A DNA stretch of 64,000 nt from Taklimakanibacter deserti (GCA_003574785.1 QORU01000002.1:496001-560000), one strand, 5' to 3'. Shown: positions 1 through 10,499, counted from the stretch's first letter. Made by a program: numbers and translations. Notes: generated by a model not told the origin, from the letters alone.

Positions 1-596
1 ATGTTCGACATGCGGATGCCTTCATGGCCGATGAGGTCGCGCGGCGCCTTCGGCCTTCCGCGCGCCGCAAGATAGGCAGGCGCCGCGACCAGCAGCCGCC
101 GGCTCATGCCCAGCGGGCGCAGCTTCATCGAGCTGTCGGTGAGCGGCCCCAGGCGTAGCGCGATGTCGACGCCTTCGCGCACCAGGTCGATGCGCTCGTC
201 GGTGAGGCTGAGATCGATGCCGATATCGGGGTAGCGGTCCTGGAAGGCGAAAAGCAGCCGGCTGATATGGAGGACGCCAATGGCGGCCGAGCAGGAAATG
301 CGGATCTGGCCGGCGGGCGCCCCGCGTGTGCCGCGCGCTTCATCGCCTGCCTGCTCCACCAGCCTCAGGATCTGAACACAATCGGCATAATAGCGGCTGC
401 CTTCATCGGTCAGCGTGATCCGTCTGGTGGTCCGGCTCAGCAAGGGCACACCGACCGCCTCTTCCAACTCGCGCAGATGCCGCGTCACCGTCGACTGGCC
501 GAGGCTGAACTCGCGCGCCACCGCCGACAGGCTGCCGCGCTGGGCCACGCGGACGAAGCTGCGCATACGTTCGAGGGTGATGTCCGATTTATCCAT
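1..596 (-). CDS. LysR-family transcriptional regulator (C-terminus cut by window edge)
   Basis: Reading leftwards from the ATG at 594-596 gives an uninterrupted frame to the window edge, about 198 codons. The N-terminus begins MDKSDITLERMRSFVRVAQR and continues with the LysR helix-turn-helix (SLSAVAREFSLGQSTVTRHL, about residues 20-39), then the linker helix and the start of the effector-binding domain. About 100 C-terminal residues of a normal 300-residue LysR protein lie outside the window. It is divergent from the quinone oxidoreductase at 690, with an inverted repeat between the two genes, so it probably controls that gene and itself. The effector is unknown. Confidence 0.9.
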   Translation of the reverse strand, partial: MDKSDITLERMRSFVRVAQRGSLSAVAREFSLGQSTVTRHLRELEEAVGVPLLSRTTRRITLTDEGSRYYADCVQILRLVEQAGDEARGTRGAPAGQIRISCSAAIGVLHISRLLFAFQDRYPDIGIDLSLTDERIDLVREGVDIALRLGPLTDSSMKLRPLGMSRRLLVAAPAYLAARGRPKAPRDLIGHEGIRMSN

Positions 597-614
597 TTTT
601 CGGCATAATCATAT

Positions 615-639
615 GCATTCCCTATAACTACCGGAATGC
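615..639. promoter_or_regulatory. Inverted repeat between divergent LysR and quinone oxidoreductase genes
   Basis: Arms GCATTCC (615-621) and GGAATGC (633-639) are perfect complements separated by 11 nt, which is the spacing expected of a LysR box. A smaller palindrome (GCATA-N4-TATGC) overlaps its left side. It sits in the 93-bp gap between the divergent start codons, so it is a plausible LysR operator. Confidence 0.55.
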
Positions 640-689
640 TCATGAAGCGTCTACCTCAGGGGCCTGTCGCCACGTCGAGGATCTCGCCC

Positions 690-1511
690 ATGAAAATCCT
701 GTTTGTCTTCGCCCATCCCGAACAGCGCTCGCTCACCGGCGCGCTGCGCGATGTCGCCATTAAAGAGCTCGAGGCCCAGGGCCATGAAGTGCGCCTCACC
801 GACCTCTATGCCGATGGTTGGAAATCTGAGGTCGACCGTGCCGATTTCCCGCTGCTCAGACCTGAGGAACGGCTCAAGCCGGTCACGGCGTCGCATGATG
901 CATATGCCCAGGACGCGTTGACCGGCGACGTCAAAGCCGAGATCGAGAAGCTGCTCTGGGCCGATGCGCTCATTCTTCACTTTCCGCTCTGGTGGTTCGC
1001 CATGCCGGCGATCCTCAAGGGCTGGGTCGACCGGGTCTTCGCCTATGGTCTCGCTTATGGCGTCGGCGAGCACAGCGAGAAGCGCTGGGGCGACCGCTAT
1101 GGCGAAGGCACCTTCGCCGGCAAGCGCGCCATGCTGATCGTGACCGCGGGCGGCTGGGCGGAGCATTATGCGCCGCGCGGCGTCAATGGGCCGATCGACG
1201 ACCTCCTGTTCCCGATCAATCACGGCATTCTCTATTATCCGGGCTATGACGTGCTGCCGCCCTTCGTCGTCTATCGCGCCGACAAGCTCGACGAGGCGGG
1301 CTTCGCGCCAATCGCTGAGGACTTGCGCGAGCGGATGCGCAGCTTCGCGACCATAGCACCCATCGCCTATCGCCGGCAGAATGGCGGCGACTATCTCATC
1401 CCCAGCATGCAGTTGCGCCCCGAGATCGGTGACCCCGGCGCCACCGGCTTCGCGCTTCATGTCGATGAAGGCAAGCCCGCAAGCAGAACGCTGATTTCCG
1501 CGGTCGGTTAG
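690..1511 (+). CDS. NAD(P)H:quinone oxidoreductase, flavodoxin-like fold
   Basis: 273 residues starting MKILFVFAHPEQRSLTGALR, the beta1 strand and phosphate-binding loop of NQO1/KefF/MdaB-type flavodoxin-like reductases. ALILHFPLWWFAMPAILKGWVDRVF (about residues 92-116) is the family's central FMN/FAD and dimer motif, followed by a GKRAMLIVTAGG strand. Family members reduce quinones or other electrophiles by two electrons with NAD(P)H in the cytoplasm. The start at 690 is preferred over upstream codons because the fold begins directly there. It is divergent from a LysR regulator, a common arrangement for inducible quinone or electrophile detoxification. The substrate is unknown. Confidence 0.88.
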   Translation: MKILFVFAHPEQRSLTGALRDVAIKELEAQGHEVRLTDLYADGWKSEVDRADFPLLRPEERLKPVTASHDAYAQDALTGDVKAEIEKLLWADALILHFPLWWFAMPAILKGWVDRVFAYGLAYGVGEHSEKRWGDRYGEGTFAGKRAMLIVTAGGWAEHYAPRGVNGPIDDLLFPINHGILYYPGYDVLPPFVVYRADKLDEAGFAPIAEDLRERMRSFATIAPIAYRRQNGGDYLIPSMQLRPEIGDPGATGFALHVDEGKPASRTLISAVG

Positions 1512-1564
1512 CCTTTGAGTGCAACTAACTTGGGATTACAGACTGTGCAGTTTCCATGTAATAT

Positions 1565-1753
1565 GTGCACCATGAAAGATTTGGATGCTATCGCCTGGTC
1601 ATGATTCTAGAATATGCCCGCCTGAAACGACGCAACCGTCGCGCTGTCAGGCTCGAAGAGTTCAGCGAAGAGGAGATTGCGCTTATCGCTAAGGCCGAGG
1701 TGCCAGGCGAGCACGCCCATCTCGACGATGAGCTGAAGGATTGGCGGTCTTGA
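1565..1753 (+). pseudogene. Remnant of a Phd/YefM-type antitoxin (internal deletion)
   Basis: The 62-codon frame from GTG at 1565 ends with a tail typical of alphaproteobacterial Phd-like antitoxins: EYARLKRRNRRAV, then FSEEEIALIAKAEVPGEHAH and LDDELKDW. The N-terminal half is compressed. RFGCYR, resembling the family's FGRYR segment, joins almost directly to VMILEYARLKRR, so about 25-30 residues of the DNA-binding half (the TSHGRPSVVLLSA-type strand) are missing. No toxin frame follows: only 27 bp separate it from the end of the convergent cytochrome gene. I read it as a decayed antitoxin that has lost its toxin. It could instead be an expressed fragment retaining the toxin-binding tail. Confidence 0.6.
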
Positions 1754-1780
1754 GGTGGTCGGCTCCTGAGCTCGTTTTGA

Positions 1781-2803
1781 TCACTGATCCGATGTCGAAG
1801 GCGTCTTCTCGGCCTTGAGTCGCTTCAGCATTTCACGGATCGGCGCGTACGGTCCGTATTTATGCTGCTCTTCGCTGAAACCGTCGGCATAAGGGCCGTA
1901 AGGCGCATCCACCGGCTTGGTCAGCAGATCCGGATAGTCGCGCTCGAGGCCTTCCTTCTGCGGACGCGGCTGCGACACGACATAGGCCGCGACGTCCCAC
2001 GCATCCTCCACCGACAATTGCGGGTTCCGATAATCGGCGCCGTGCGGCATGTTGTAGTGAAGGAAATTCGCGATGGTGATGAGGCGGTTCATGCCGGCGC
2101 CGTCGTTGAACGTATCCGGGCCCCAAAGCGGCGGCACCCAGTAGCCCCCTTTTACCTCGAGGCCGGTGCGGGCGATGCCCTCGCCATTGGGATAATGGCA
2201 TTGGGTGCAGGCCATGGCATAAACCGATTTCCCCCTTGCCGGATCGGCGGCGCGGTCGAGTTCGGGCATCTGGCCGGCGCCGAGCCCCGGCAATTTCTCT
2301 CCGGCCGGAACACCGGTCGACAGGAATTTGACATAAGCGACGAATGCCGCCATTTCCGGCGCATCGGACGGCAACGGACGTCCATTCATGCTTCGTGTCA
2401 TGCAATTGTTGATGCGATCCTCGATCGTGATCTCGGCACCGGCCCGTGTGTTGTATTGCGGAAACAGCTCGAACAGCCCGAAGATCGGCAGCCCGAATTT
2501 CTTGGTGCCGGCCTGCAGATGGCAATTCGTGCAGGCCAGGTTGTTGCCGGCATAGCGCTTGTCCGCCGGCGCGCTCGGTCCGATATGGACATAGGTGGCG
2601 GTGATCAGATCGCGCCCCTTGCGCACCAGATTGCCGTAGTCGTCGTAGGGCAATGCGCCGATTTCGGGCACGGTCCAGATCGGCGGGCTGGTCGATGCAT
2701 CTTGCGCGAAAGCGGTTTCGGCAAGGATCGCGAGCGCGGTTGTCAACGCCGCGAGCACGGCCCTTCTGAAGGCTGCTCCGCGCTTTGCTCCATTCATCTT
2801 CAT
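1781..2803 (-). CDS. Exported diheme cytochrome c, TsdA-like (thiosulfate dehydrogenase family)
   Basis: 340 residues with a Sec signal peptide (cleavage about 33/34 after AFA). Two c-type heme motifs are present: CTNCH at 91-95 and CTQCH at 199-203. Between them, NNCMTRSMNGRPLP (Cys134) matches the segment that supplies the unusual cysteine heme ligand in TsdA thiosulfate dehydrogenases/tetrathionate reductases. This supports a periplasmic diheme enzyme oxidising thiosulfate to tetrathionate or a related sulfur compound, but the wider family (COG3258) contains members of unknown function. No other sulfur-oxidation gene is adjacent. It lies 15 bp downstream of lon on the same strand, so some read-through is possible. 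Confidence 0.7.
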   Translation of the reverse strand: MKMNGAKRGAAFRRAVLAALTTALAILAETAFAQDASTSPPIWTVPEIGALPYDDYGNLVRKGRDLITATYVHIGPSAPADKRYAGNNLACTNCHLQAGTKKFGLPIFGLFELFPQYNTRAGAEITIEDRINNCMTRSMNGRPLPSDAPEMAAFVAYVKFLSTGVPAGEKLPGLGAGQMPELDRAADPARGKSVYAMACTQCHYPNGEGIARTGLEVKGGYWVPPLWGPDTFNDGAGMNRLITIANFLHYNMPHGADYRNPQLSVEDAWDVAAYVVSQPRPQKEGLERDYPDLLTKPVDAPYGPYADGFSEEQHKYGPYAPIREMLKRLKAEKTPSTSDQ

Positions 2804-2818
2804 GGGTTCTCCGAAGCC

Positions 2819-5253
<2,435 letters not shown>

Positions 5254-5257
<4 letters not shown>

Positions 5258-5649
5258 GCTTTGCCGAGACGAATGACCAGGCAGCCATTCACCAGCTCGG
5301 ATCGATCGAGCGTCAGGAGTTGCGCCGGCAAGCGGATGCTGCGCTCGAAACGGCCATAAGGGATTTCCAGGCGATGGACGGCGGCGGTCCGCGCGGCGAC
5401 GTGCAGCCGGCGCCGGCCGGCCACGCGCAAGACATCGCCGTCTATGGAAAGCTTCAGATCATCCTTTTCGACTCCCGGCAGGGCGGCGATGATCCAGAAC
5501 TCATCCGCGGTCTCGAAGATGTCGACGGGCGGCTCCCAGCAGGCCCCCGAGCCTCCCGGCTCGATGAACCGCTGATGCAGTTGCTCGGCCCGCGCGATCA
5601 TCGCGAGGGCTTCATTCCACATGATACGGCGCGGATCGGATGTGGTCAT
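5254..5649 (-). CDS. Hsp20/alpha-crystallin small heat-shock protein
   Basis: 131 residues. A short helical N-terminus (about 1-35) precedes an alpha-crystallin domain: PPVDIFETADEFWIIAALPG, then VEKDDLKLSIDGDVLRVAGRR, then the GRFERSIRLPAQL strand characteristic of the fold. The protein ends at RLGKA and lacks the long C-terminal extension with the I-x-I/V oligomerisation motif seen in many sHsps; NGCLVIRL may play that role. ATP-independent holdases of this family bind unfolding proteins in the cytoplasm. The coupling to lon (4-nt overlap) suggests a capture-and-degrade pair. No CIRCE or ROSE element was recognised upstream. Confidence 0.88.
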
Positions 5650-5707
5650 TCATGGGCCTCGCTGTTCCATTGTCGGCATCCAGCATAACGCCAGTACCCC
5701 GCCTCGC

Positions 5708-6607
5708 CTACCCCATCATCGCCGGCAGCCGCGCCGCCAGCGCATCGATGAGGACGCGGACGCGCAGCGGCAGGAAGGGTGCGCGCGGCCATAGCGCAGA
5801 TGTCGCGAATTCCGTCGCGGGACCGTTGAAAAGGCGGACAAGCTCGCCACGCGCGATGCGCTCACGAATCAGCCAGCAGGGCAACCAGGCAAGCCCCAGC
5901 CCTGCCGTTGCGGCATCGCCAATGGCTTCGAGATCGTCGAGCCGGATGCGGCCCTTCATCGTGATCTCGGTCGTGGCTCCCTCGTCGCTCGGAAAGAGCC
6001 AGCTTCTTGTATAGCGCGGATTGGCATAGTCGATCGCCTGATGCGCCGACAGGTCGGCCAAATCAGCGGGTCGGCCATGCTTCTCGAGATAGGCCGGAGA
6101 GGCGCAGACCGTCATGCGCTGGCGCACCAGTGCCCGCGACATGAGACCTGGATCATCGGGCAGCGCGCCGTTGCGCACCGCCAGATCATAGCCTTCCTCG
6201 ATGAGATCGACCGGCCGGTCGGTGAAGGAGACTTCCAGCACGAGCGCCGGATGCTGGCGCGCCACATCGAAGAGCACCGGCGCCACGCAGCGCCGGCCGA
6301 TCACCACCGGGACGGTCACGCGCACCTTGCCCGCGGGCTCCGCGCGTCCAGATTCCAGCGCCAGTTCCGCCTGCTCGAGCTCACTCAGAGCGCGCGTGCA
6401 GCGCTCATAGAAAGCGAGGCCGTCTTCCGTCAGGCTCAGCACCCGCGTCGTGCGCTGGCACAGGCGCGTGCCGAGCCGCGCTTCGAGCCGCGCCACGGCC
6501 TTGCCGACGGCCGAGCGCGAGAGATTGAGGCGCAAGGCCGCGGCGGCAAAACTGCCCGCCTCCACCACCGTGACGAATTCACGAATTCCGCTCAGCCGGT
6601 CGCTCAT
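5708..6607 (-). CDS. LysR-family transcriptional regulator
   Basis: 299 residues with an N-terminal winged helix (GSFAAAALRLNLSRSAVGKAVARLEARLG, about 17-45), the CQRTTRVLSLTEDG wing, and a periplasmic-binding-like effector domain with AGLGLAWLPCWLI near the end. Members of this CrgA/DmlR-like branch usually regulate a divergent oxidoreductase. Here the divergent gene encodes a medium-chain dehydrogenase (start 6796), and the palindrome at 6622-6640 lies just upstream of this start codon. The inducer is unknown. Confidence 0.92.
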   Translation of the reverse strand: MSDRLSGIREFVTVVEAGSFAAAALRLNLSRSAVGKAVARLEARLGTRLCQRTTRVLSLTEDGLAFYERCTRALSELEQAELALESGRAEPAGKVRVTVPVVIGRRCVAPVLFDVARQHPALVLEVSFTDRPVDLIEEGYDLAVRNGALPDDPGLMSRALVRQRMTVCASPAYLEKHGRPADLADLSAHQAIDYANPRYTRSWLFPSDEGATTEITMKGRIRLDDLEAIGDAATAGLGLAWLPCWLIRERIARGELVRLFNGPATEFATSALWPRAPFLPLRVRVLIDALAARLPAMMG

Positions 6608-6621
6608 GCCTGGACCTTGAT

Positions 6622-6640
6622 TGTAGATAATTTCTCTACA
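6622..6640. promoter_or_regulatory. Putative LysR operator, TGTAGA-N7-TCTACA
   Basis: Perfect 6-bp arms TGTAGA (6622-6627) and TCTACA (6635-6640) with a 7-nt AT-rich spacer contain a T-N11-A LysR box. The element ends 15 bp upstream of the LysR start codon at 6607, a position suited to autorepression, with the divergent dehydrogenase 155 bp away. Confidence 0.6.
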
Positions 6641-6795
6641 TTCTGAAGAAAAATGACCCCCAGTGCAATCCAGAGGTCGCGAATATATCTGGACAAGATC
6701 CAGGTGCGGGGACGGCGGACAAGCGGATCACGACACGCTTGTCACTCACGATTTCAGCACTGCGGCTCTTATCACTGACCCTTAGGAGCAACGTC

Positions 6796-7842
6796 ATGAA
6801 CCAACATGTCAGGACCGACACGATGAAGCAGTGGACACTGAAAGCCGCCGGCCGCACCAATCTGGAATTGGCGACGACCAGGATTCCTGCGCTCAAGGAG
6901 AACGAGATCCTGGTCAAGGTCGGCGCCGTCTCGCTCAATTATCGCGACCTTATGCTCATCGATCGGGGACTCGGTTTCACCCCAGGGACCGAGCCCTTCG
7001 TGCCGGCATCCGATGCGGCGGGCGTGGTCGTTCAGACGGGCCCTGCCGTCACGCGTTTCAAGGACGGGGACCGCATCATCTCGACCTTCATTCCGGGCTG
7101 GATCGATGGTCCGGCCTTGGGCTCGGCGCGCCAGCCGAATCATCTGACCTTGGGTGGCGCGCTCCAGGGCGTGCTGTCCGAATTTGTCGCGCTCGACCAG
7201 GACTGGGCGGTGAAGGCGCCCGAAAGTCTCGATGACGCCGAGGCGAGCACGCTGCCTTGCGCCGGTCTCACCGCCTGGGAAGCATTGATCGAGCGCGGCC
7301 ATCTCCACGCCGGGGAGACCGTGCTGGTGCAAGGCACGGGCGGCGTCGCGCTGTTCGGACTGCAGATCGCCGCCGCTCATGGTGCCGAGATCATCGTGAC
7401 TTCAGGCGATGACGAAAAGCTCGCGCGCGCCAAGACGCTCGGCGCCACACATGGAATCAACCGCAAGAAAGGCGACTGGGTCGAGGCGGTCTATCGGCTG
7501 ACGGGCGATCGCGGCATCGATCATATTCTCGAAATCGTCGGTGGCCCGCATCTCGAGCAATCGATCAAGGCTGCCGCCGTCTTTGGCCGGATATCGCTCA
7601 TCGGGGTGCTCGAAGGCTTCGATATCTCAGGACCGTTCTTCCCACTCGCCGCCAAGCAAGTGACCGTCGAAGGCATCCAGGTCGGCAACCGCAACGGGCT
7701 CGAAGCCTTCGTTCGCGCCGTCGACCGAATCCGCCTCAAGCCGGTGATCGATGCCGAATATGCACTGGCCGACTTCCCCGCGGCGCTCGATCACCTGGCC
7801 CGCGGGCCCTTCGGCAAGATCGTGGTGAAGGTGGCGGGCTAA
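6796..7842 (+). CDS. Zinc-independent medium-chain dehydrogenase/quinone oxidoreductase-like (MDR)
   Basis: 348 residues. The N-terminal GroES-like domain includes SLNYRDLMLIDRG and PFVPASDAAGVVVQTG. The Rossmann nucleotide site is VLVQGTGGVALFGLQIAAAHG (about 176-196). The cysteine cluster of the structural zinc site of classical alcohol dehydrogenases is absent, pointing to an NAD(P)H-dependent reductase or quinone oxidoreductase. The start at 6796 is preferred because TTAGGAG lies about 8 nt upstream; the codon at 6823 is less likely. It is probably controlled by the divergent LysR regulator. Confidence 0.85.
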   Translation: MNQHVRTDTMKQWTLKAAGRTNLELATTRIPALKENEILVKVGAVSLNYRDLMLIDRGLGFTPGTEPFVPASDAAGVVVQTGPAVTRFKDGDRIISTFIPGWIDGPALGSARQPNHLTLGGALQGVLSEFVALDQDWAVKAPESLDDAEASTLPCAGLTAWEALIERGHLHAGETVLVQGTGGVALFGLQIAAAHGAEIIVTSGDDEKLARAKTLGATHGINRKKGDWVEAVYRLTGDRGIDHILEIVGGPHLEQSIKAAAVFGRISLIGVLEGFDISGPFFPLAAKQVTVEGIQVGNRNGLEAFVRAVDRIRLKPVIDAEYALADFPAALDHLARGPFGKIVVKVAG

Positions 7843-7973
7843 CCGCTCAGCGGCCTACGTGGCGAGCTCGAGAAGGCCCGTTCATCAAAGCGCTCTACTT
7901 CATCTCTAGGCTCGAAAACCATGTCCAAGCCGAGCCGCTGAGGTCGGTCGGCTCTTGATTTTCCACCCCAGAA

Positions 7974-8070
7974 GTCCACAAGAAATCACCCGAAGGGATC
8001 GGCGGCCCAGGTCGATATCGACCTCATAGAGCGGCGGCTGAAGTCGCGCGGCAGGACAGCGAGGGCGGCT
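7974..8070 (+). pseudogene. Decayed C-terminus of a HigB/RelE-type toxin
   Basis: Upstream of the HTH antitoxin, short fragments in different frames resemble the conserved tail of phage-derived Gp49/HigB-like toxins (family pattern HAFQKKS...TPKRDIDLIERRL). From 7974 one frame reads VHKKSPEGIGG; from 8002 another reads AAQVDIDLIERRLK; from about 8050 a third reads RQDSEGGYGKAKRY. At least two frameshifts would be needed to join them, and the catalytic N-terminal half is not recognisable. The middle fragment runs in frame, without a stop, into the antitoxin start. This is homology by eye and is short. Confidence 0.5.
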
Positions 8071-8376
8071 ATGGCAAAGCGAAACGTTATGCGAGTGAAG
8101 AAAGATGAGACGACGATCATCCGTGGCACGGCTAATGTGTTTGCCGATCTGGGCTACGCCGACGCCGAGGAGCGCCAAACGAAACTGCGCCTTGCCCGCA
8201 CGATCAACGGCATCGTTGCCCGTCGAAGCTTGACCCAGGCCGCGGCGGCGGAAAAGCTTGGCACCGATCAGCCGAAGGTATCGGCGCTTGCCGGATACAA
8301 GCTCGACAGATTCTCGGTGGAGAGGCTGATGACGTTCCTGACCGCACTCGATCAGGGCGTCGAGATCGCCCCATGA
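8071..8376 (+). CDS. XRE-type HTH antitoxin (HigA-like), toxin partner decayed
   Basis: 101 residues. GTANVFADLGYADAEERQTKLRLARTIN is followed by a helix-turn-helix (RSLTQAAAAEKLGTDQPKVSALAG, about 54-77) and RFSVERLMTFLTAL, the usual pattern of small antitoxins (HTH_37/COG5606) encoded after a HigB-like toxin. Start 8071 overlaps the toxin remnant frame; 8089 (MRVKKDE) is an alternative and fits the usual N-terminus better. The protein ends GVEIAP, a few residues shorter than most relatives, and its stop overlaps the next start (ATGA at 8373-8376). It may now act as a stand-alone repressor. Confidence 0.75.
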   Translation: MAKRNVMRVKKDETTIIRGTANVFADLGYADAEERQTKLRLARTINGIVARRSLTQAAAAEKLGTDQPKVSALAGYKLDRFSVERLMTFLTALDQGVEIAP

Positions 8377-9266
8377 CGCGCATAGTCGTCGTCTTCGGCG
8401 GAACCGGCTTCCTGGGACGGCGCGTCGTTCACCACGTGCTGGAACATGGCTTTGCCGTGCGCGTCGCCGCGCGGCATCCGGACCGCGGCAAGGACGTCTT
8501 CGCCGGAAGGTCGCCGGAACTCGAAATGATCCGGGCCGATATCGGCGATGACGCCTCGATCAGAGACGCGGTCGAGGGCGCCTACGGCGTCGTCAATGCC
8601 GTCAGCCTCTATGTCGAGCGGGACGGCCGGACCTTTCATTCCGTGCATGTCGAAGCGGCGCGCAGACTTGCTGAGATCGCGCAGGCAGCGGGCGTCGCGC
8701 GGCTCGTCCATGTTTCGGGCATCGGCGCCGATGCCGCATCGCCTTCACCCTATATCCGCAGCCGGGGAGAAGGCGAGAATGCCGTCCGTGCCGCCTTCCC
8801 GCAGGCGGCCATCGTCCGCCCCGCCGTCATGTTCGGACCGGATGACGCATTTCTCGTGCCGCTCGCTGGATTTCTACGCGAATTTCCGGCCTTTCCCCTG
8901 TTCGGCAGCGGCCAGACGCGGCTGCAGCCTGCTTATGTGGAAGATGTCGGGGAAGCCATAGCGCGCATCATCGCGACGGTATCGCCGCAAGCTGTCTATG
9001 AATTTGGAGGTCCCCGCGTCTGGACCTACAGAGAATTGCTGCAAAAGATCGGCGATCGCCTCGGTCGGCAGCGCAAGCTGATCCCCCTGCCCTTCGCGGC
9101 CTGGCAAGCTCTCGCCTCCATGGCCGAGTTTCTGCCCGAGGCTCCGATCACACGAAACCAGGTGGAGTTGATGGCGATCGACACTGTCGCCTCTCCCGCC
9201 TGCGCCGGATTCGACGCCCTCGGCATCGCGCCCGCCGGAATCGAGAAGGTGCTGGCCGAAGCGTGA
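8373..9266 (+). CDS. NAD(P)-binding SDR protein, NDUFA9/complex I-like atypical SDR
   Basis: 297 residues with an N-terminal Rossmann motif VVVFGGTGFLGRRVV (about 5-19) and the atypical-SDR sequence ARLVHVSGIGADAASPSPYIRSRGEGENAV, in which YxxxK is replaced by YIRSRGEGE as in NDUFA9-like proteins. PAVMFGPDDAFLVPL and the C-terminal EFLPEAPITRNQVELM region also match that group. The role could be NADPH binding in quinone metabolism or respiratory complex I assembly, but no nuo gene is nearby. Translation is probably coupled to the antitoxin gene by the 4-nt overlap. Confidence 0.82.
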   Translation: MTRIVVVFGGTGFLGRRVVHHVLEHGFAVRVAARHPDRGKDVFAGRSPELEMIRADIGDDASIRDAVEGAYGVVNAVSLYVERDGRTFHSVHVEAARRLAEIAQAAGVARLVHVSGIGADAASPSPYIRSRGEGENAVRAAFPQAAIVRPAVMFGPDDAFLVPLAGFLREFPAFPLFGSGQTRLQPAYVEDVGEAIARIIATVSPQAVYEFGGPRVWTYRELLQKIGDRLGRQRKLIPLPFAAWQALASMAEFLPEAPITRNQVELMAIDTVASPACAGFDALGIAPAGIEKVLAEA

Positions 9267-9276
9267 CCAATGTTTT

Positions 9277-9693
9277 TCACATCGGCGGCATCTTGTCGAA
9301 TTTCTGGAGCGCCGGATCGAGTCTGTCCCAGGCATGGCCGCGCATGGCATAGGTCACCACTTGCGGCTTGTAGCGGCCGGGATCGTCGAGGCTCCCCACA
9401 TGCACGATGAAGACGTCAGGCATGGCCTTGACGGTCAGATAGACGGGCGAGCCGCAAGTGGGGCAGAAGGCATGCGTCTTCACATTGCCGCTGTCGCTGG
9501 CGACATCCCAGAGCGTCGCCTCGCCGGTGACCTTCACTTTTTCCCTGCCGGAAAAGCTCAGATAGGAGCCATGCCCGGTGCCGCTTTTTTTCTGGCAGGT
9601 CAGGCACTGGCAGTCGTTCGTGAATATCGGCTCGCTTGCGATCTCGTAGCGGATCGCGCCGCAGGCGCATCCACCGCTATAGGCTTCGCTCAT
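9277..9693 (-). CDS. GFA-family (glutathione-dependent formaldehyde-activating-like) zinc protein
   Basis: 138 residues with the GFA/CENP-V zinc cysteines: GGCACGAIRYEI near the N-terminus, CQCLTCQKKSG around 33-43, and FCPTCGSPVYL around 76-86. The fold binds two zinc ions and is associated with adducts between thiols and aldehydes, but enzymatic function is proven for few members. A ribosome site GGAGAAGG precedes the start. It is tail-to-tail with the SDR gene and 21 bp after the AHSA1 gene on the same strand, so it may be the last gene of the ArsR-AHSA1 operon. Two further GFA genes lie at 41864 and 60155. Confidence 0.88.
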   Translation of the reverse strand: MSEAYSGGCACGAIRYEIASEPIFTNDCQCLTCQKKSGTGHGSYLSFSGREKVKVTGEATLWDVASDSGNVKTHAFCPTCGSPVYLTVKAMPDVFIVHVGSLDDPGRYKPQVVTYAMRGHAWDRLDPALQKFDKMPPM

Positions 9694-9714
9694 GTCCTTC
9701 TCCTTCGCTGTCCT

Positions 9715-10173
9715 TCAATCCTGCTCGTCGGTGACGGCGCCCAATCGCGGGATGATCTTCTTCCAGCCTTCGCTCATATTCTTGAAGGCGGTATCGTTGC
9801 GCGGCGTGACGAAGCCCGAATGGACCAGGCGCACGCGTGTTCCATCGGCCACGCGCGACAGCGTCCAGGTGACGATCGTATCGAGGAGCGAGCCATAGCC
9901 CGAATTGCCCGCATCTCCGCCCTTCCAGCTATAGGAAAAGCGCTCATTCGGGATCACTTCCAGCACCTCGCAACGAATGACGCCGTCCCAGGCGCCGGCC
10001 GGCGTCGTCTGATAGGTGAAACGATTGCCCGGCACGGGCGCGAAGTCCTTCGGCGGCATCATCCAGCGCGTGATGAGCGCGCCGGTCGTCAGCGTCTTCC
10101 AGATCGTTTCCGGCGCATGCGGCATGACCTCATCGACCACGATGGCATGGGTGTCGGGCTTGGCGTCCTTCAT
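9715..10173 (-). CDS. SRPBCC/AHSA1-type START-like protein
   Basis: 152 residues starting MKDAKPDTHAIVVDEVMPHA, followed by PETIWKTLTTGALITRWMMPP and VIPNERFSYSWKGG, typical of the AHSA1 branch of the Bet v1-like fold, which binds hydrophobic ligands. The start at 10173 is chosen because it overlaps the ArsR stop (ATGA). ArsR-AHSA1 pairs are very common in alphaproteobacteria; the biochemical role of the AHSA1 partner is not established. Confidence 0.85.
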   Translation of the reverse strand: MKDAKPDTHAIVVDEVMPHAPETIWKTLTTGALITRWMMPPKDFAPVPGNRFTYQTTPAGAWDGVIRCEVLEVIPNERFSYSWKGGDAGNSGYGSLLDTIVTWTLSRVADGTRVRLVHSGFVTPRNDTAFKNMSEGWKKIIPRLGAVTDEQD

Positions 10174-10499
10174 GGATCGATTTCCTTCAACAAACTGCGG
10201 AGATTGGCGAAGCGCTCGCGCCAGAAGACGCCATAGTGATTCATCCAATCGACGAGCGGCGCCAGACCCTCGGGCTTGGCGTGGTAATAGACGTTGCGGC
10301 CCTGGGCGCGTTCGGCGACGAGGCCCGCCTGCTTCAACGACTTGAGATGCTGGGAGATGGCGCCTTGCGTCACCCCGCTGCCCCGCGTCAGCTCGACCAC
10401 GGTGATCTCCTCAGCACTCGCCACCCGCTCGAACACGGCCCGCCGCGTTGGATCGGCAAGGGCGCGCATGACGGCATCGATGGCGACAGCTTCAAGCAT
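10170..10499 (-). CDS. ArsR-family winged-helix repressor
   Basis: 109 residues: IDAVMRALADPTRRAVFERVASAEEITVVELTRGSGVTQGAISQHLKSLKQAGLVAER, the classic ArsR DNA-binding domain, without the metal-binding ELCVCDL cysteine motif. It belongs to the SdpR-like group paired with AHSA1 proteins and is unlikely to sense arsenic. It is the first gene of an operon with the AHSA1 gene (4-nt overlap). Two AT-rich palindromes directly upstream (10508-10541) are its probable autoregulatory operators. Confidence 0.9.
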   Translation of the reverse strand: MLEAVAIDAVMRALADPTRRAVFERVASAEEITVVELTRGSGVTQGAISQHLKSLKQAGLVAERAQGRNVYYHAKPEGLAPLVDWMNHYGVFWRERFANLRSLLKEIDP

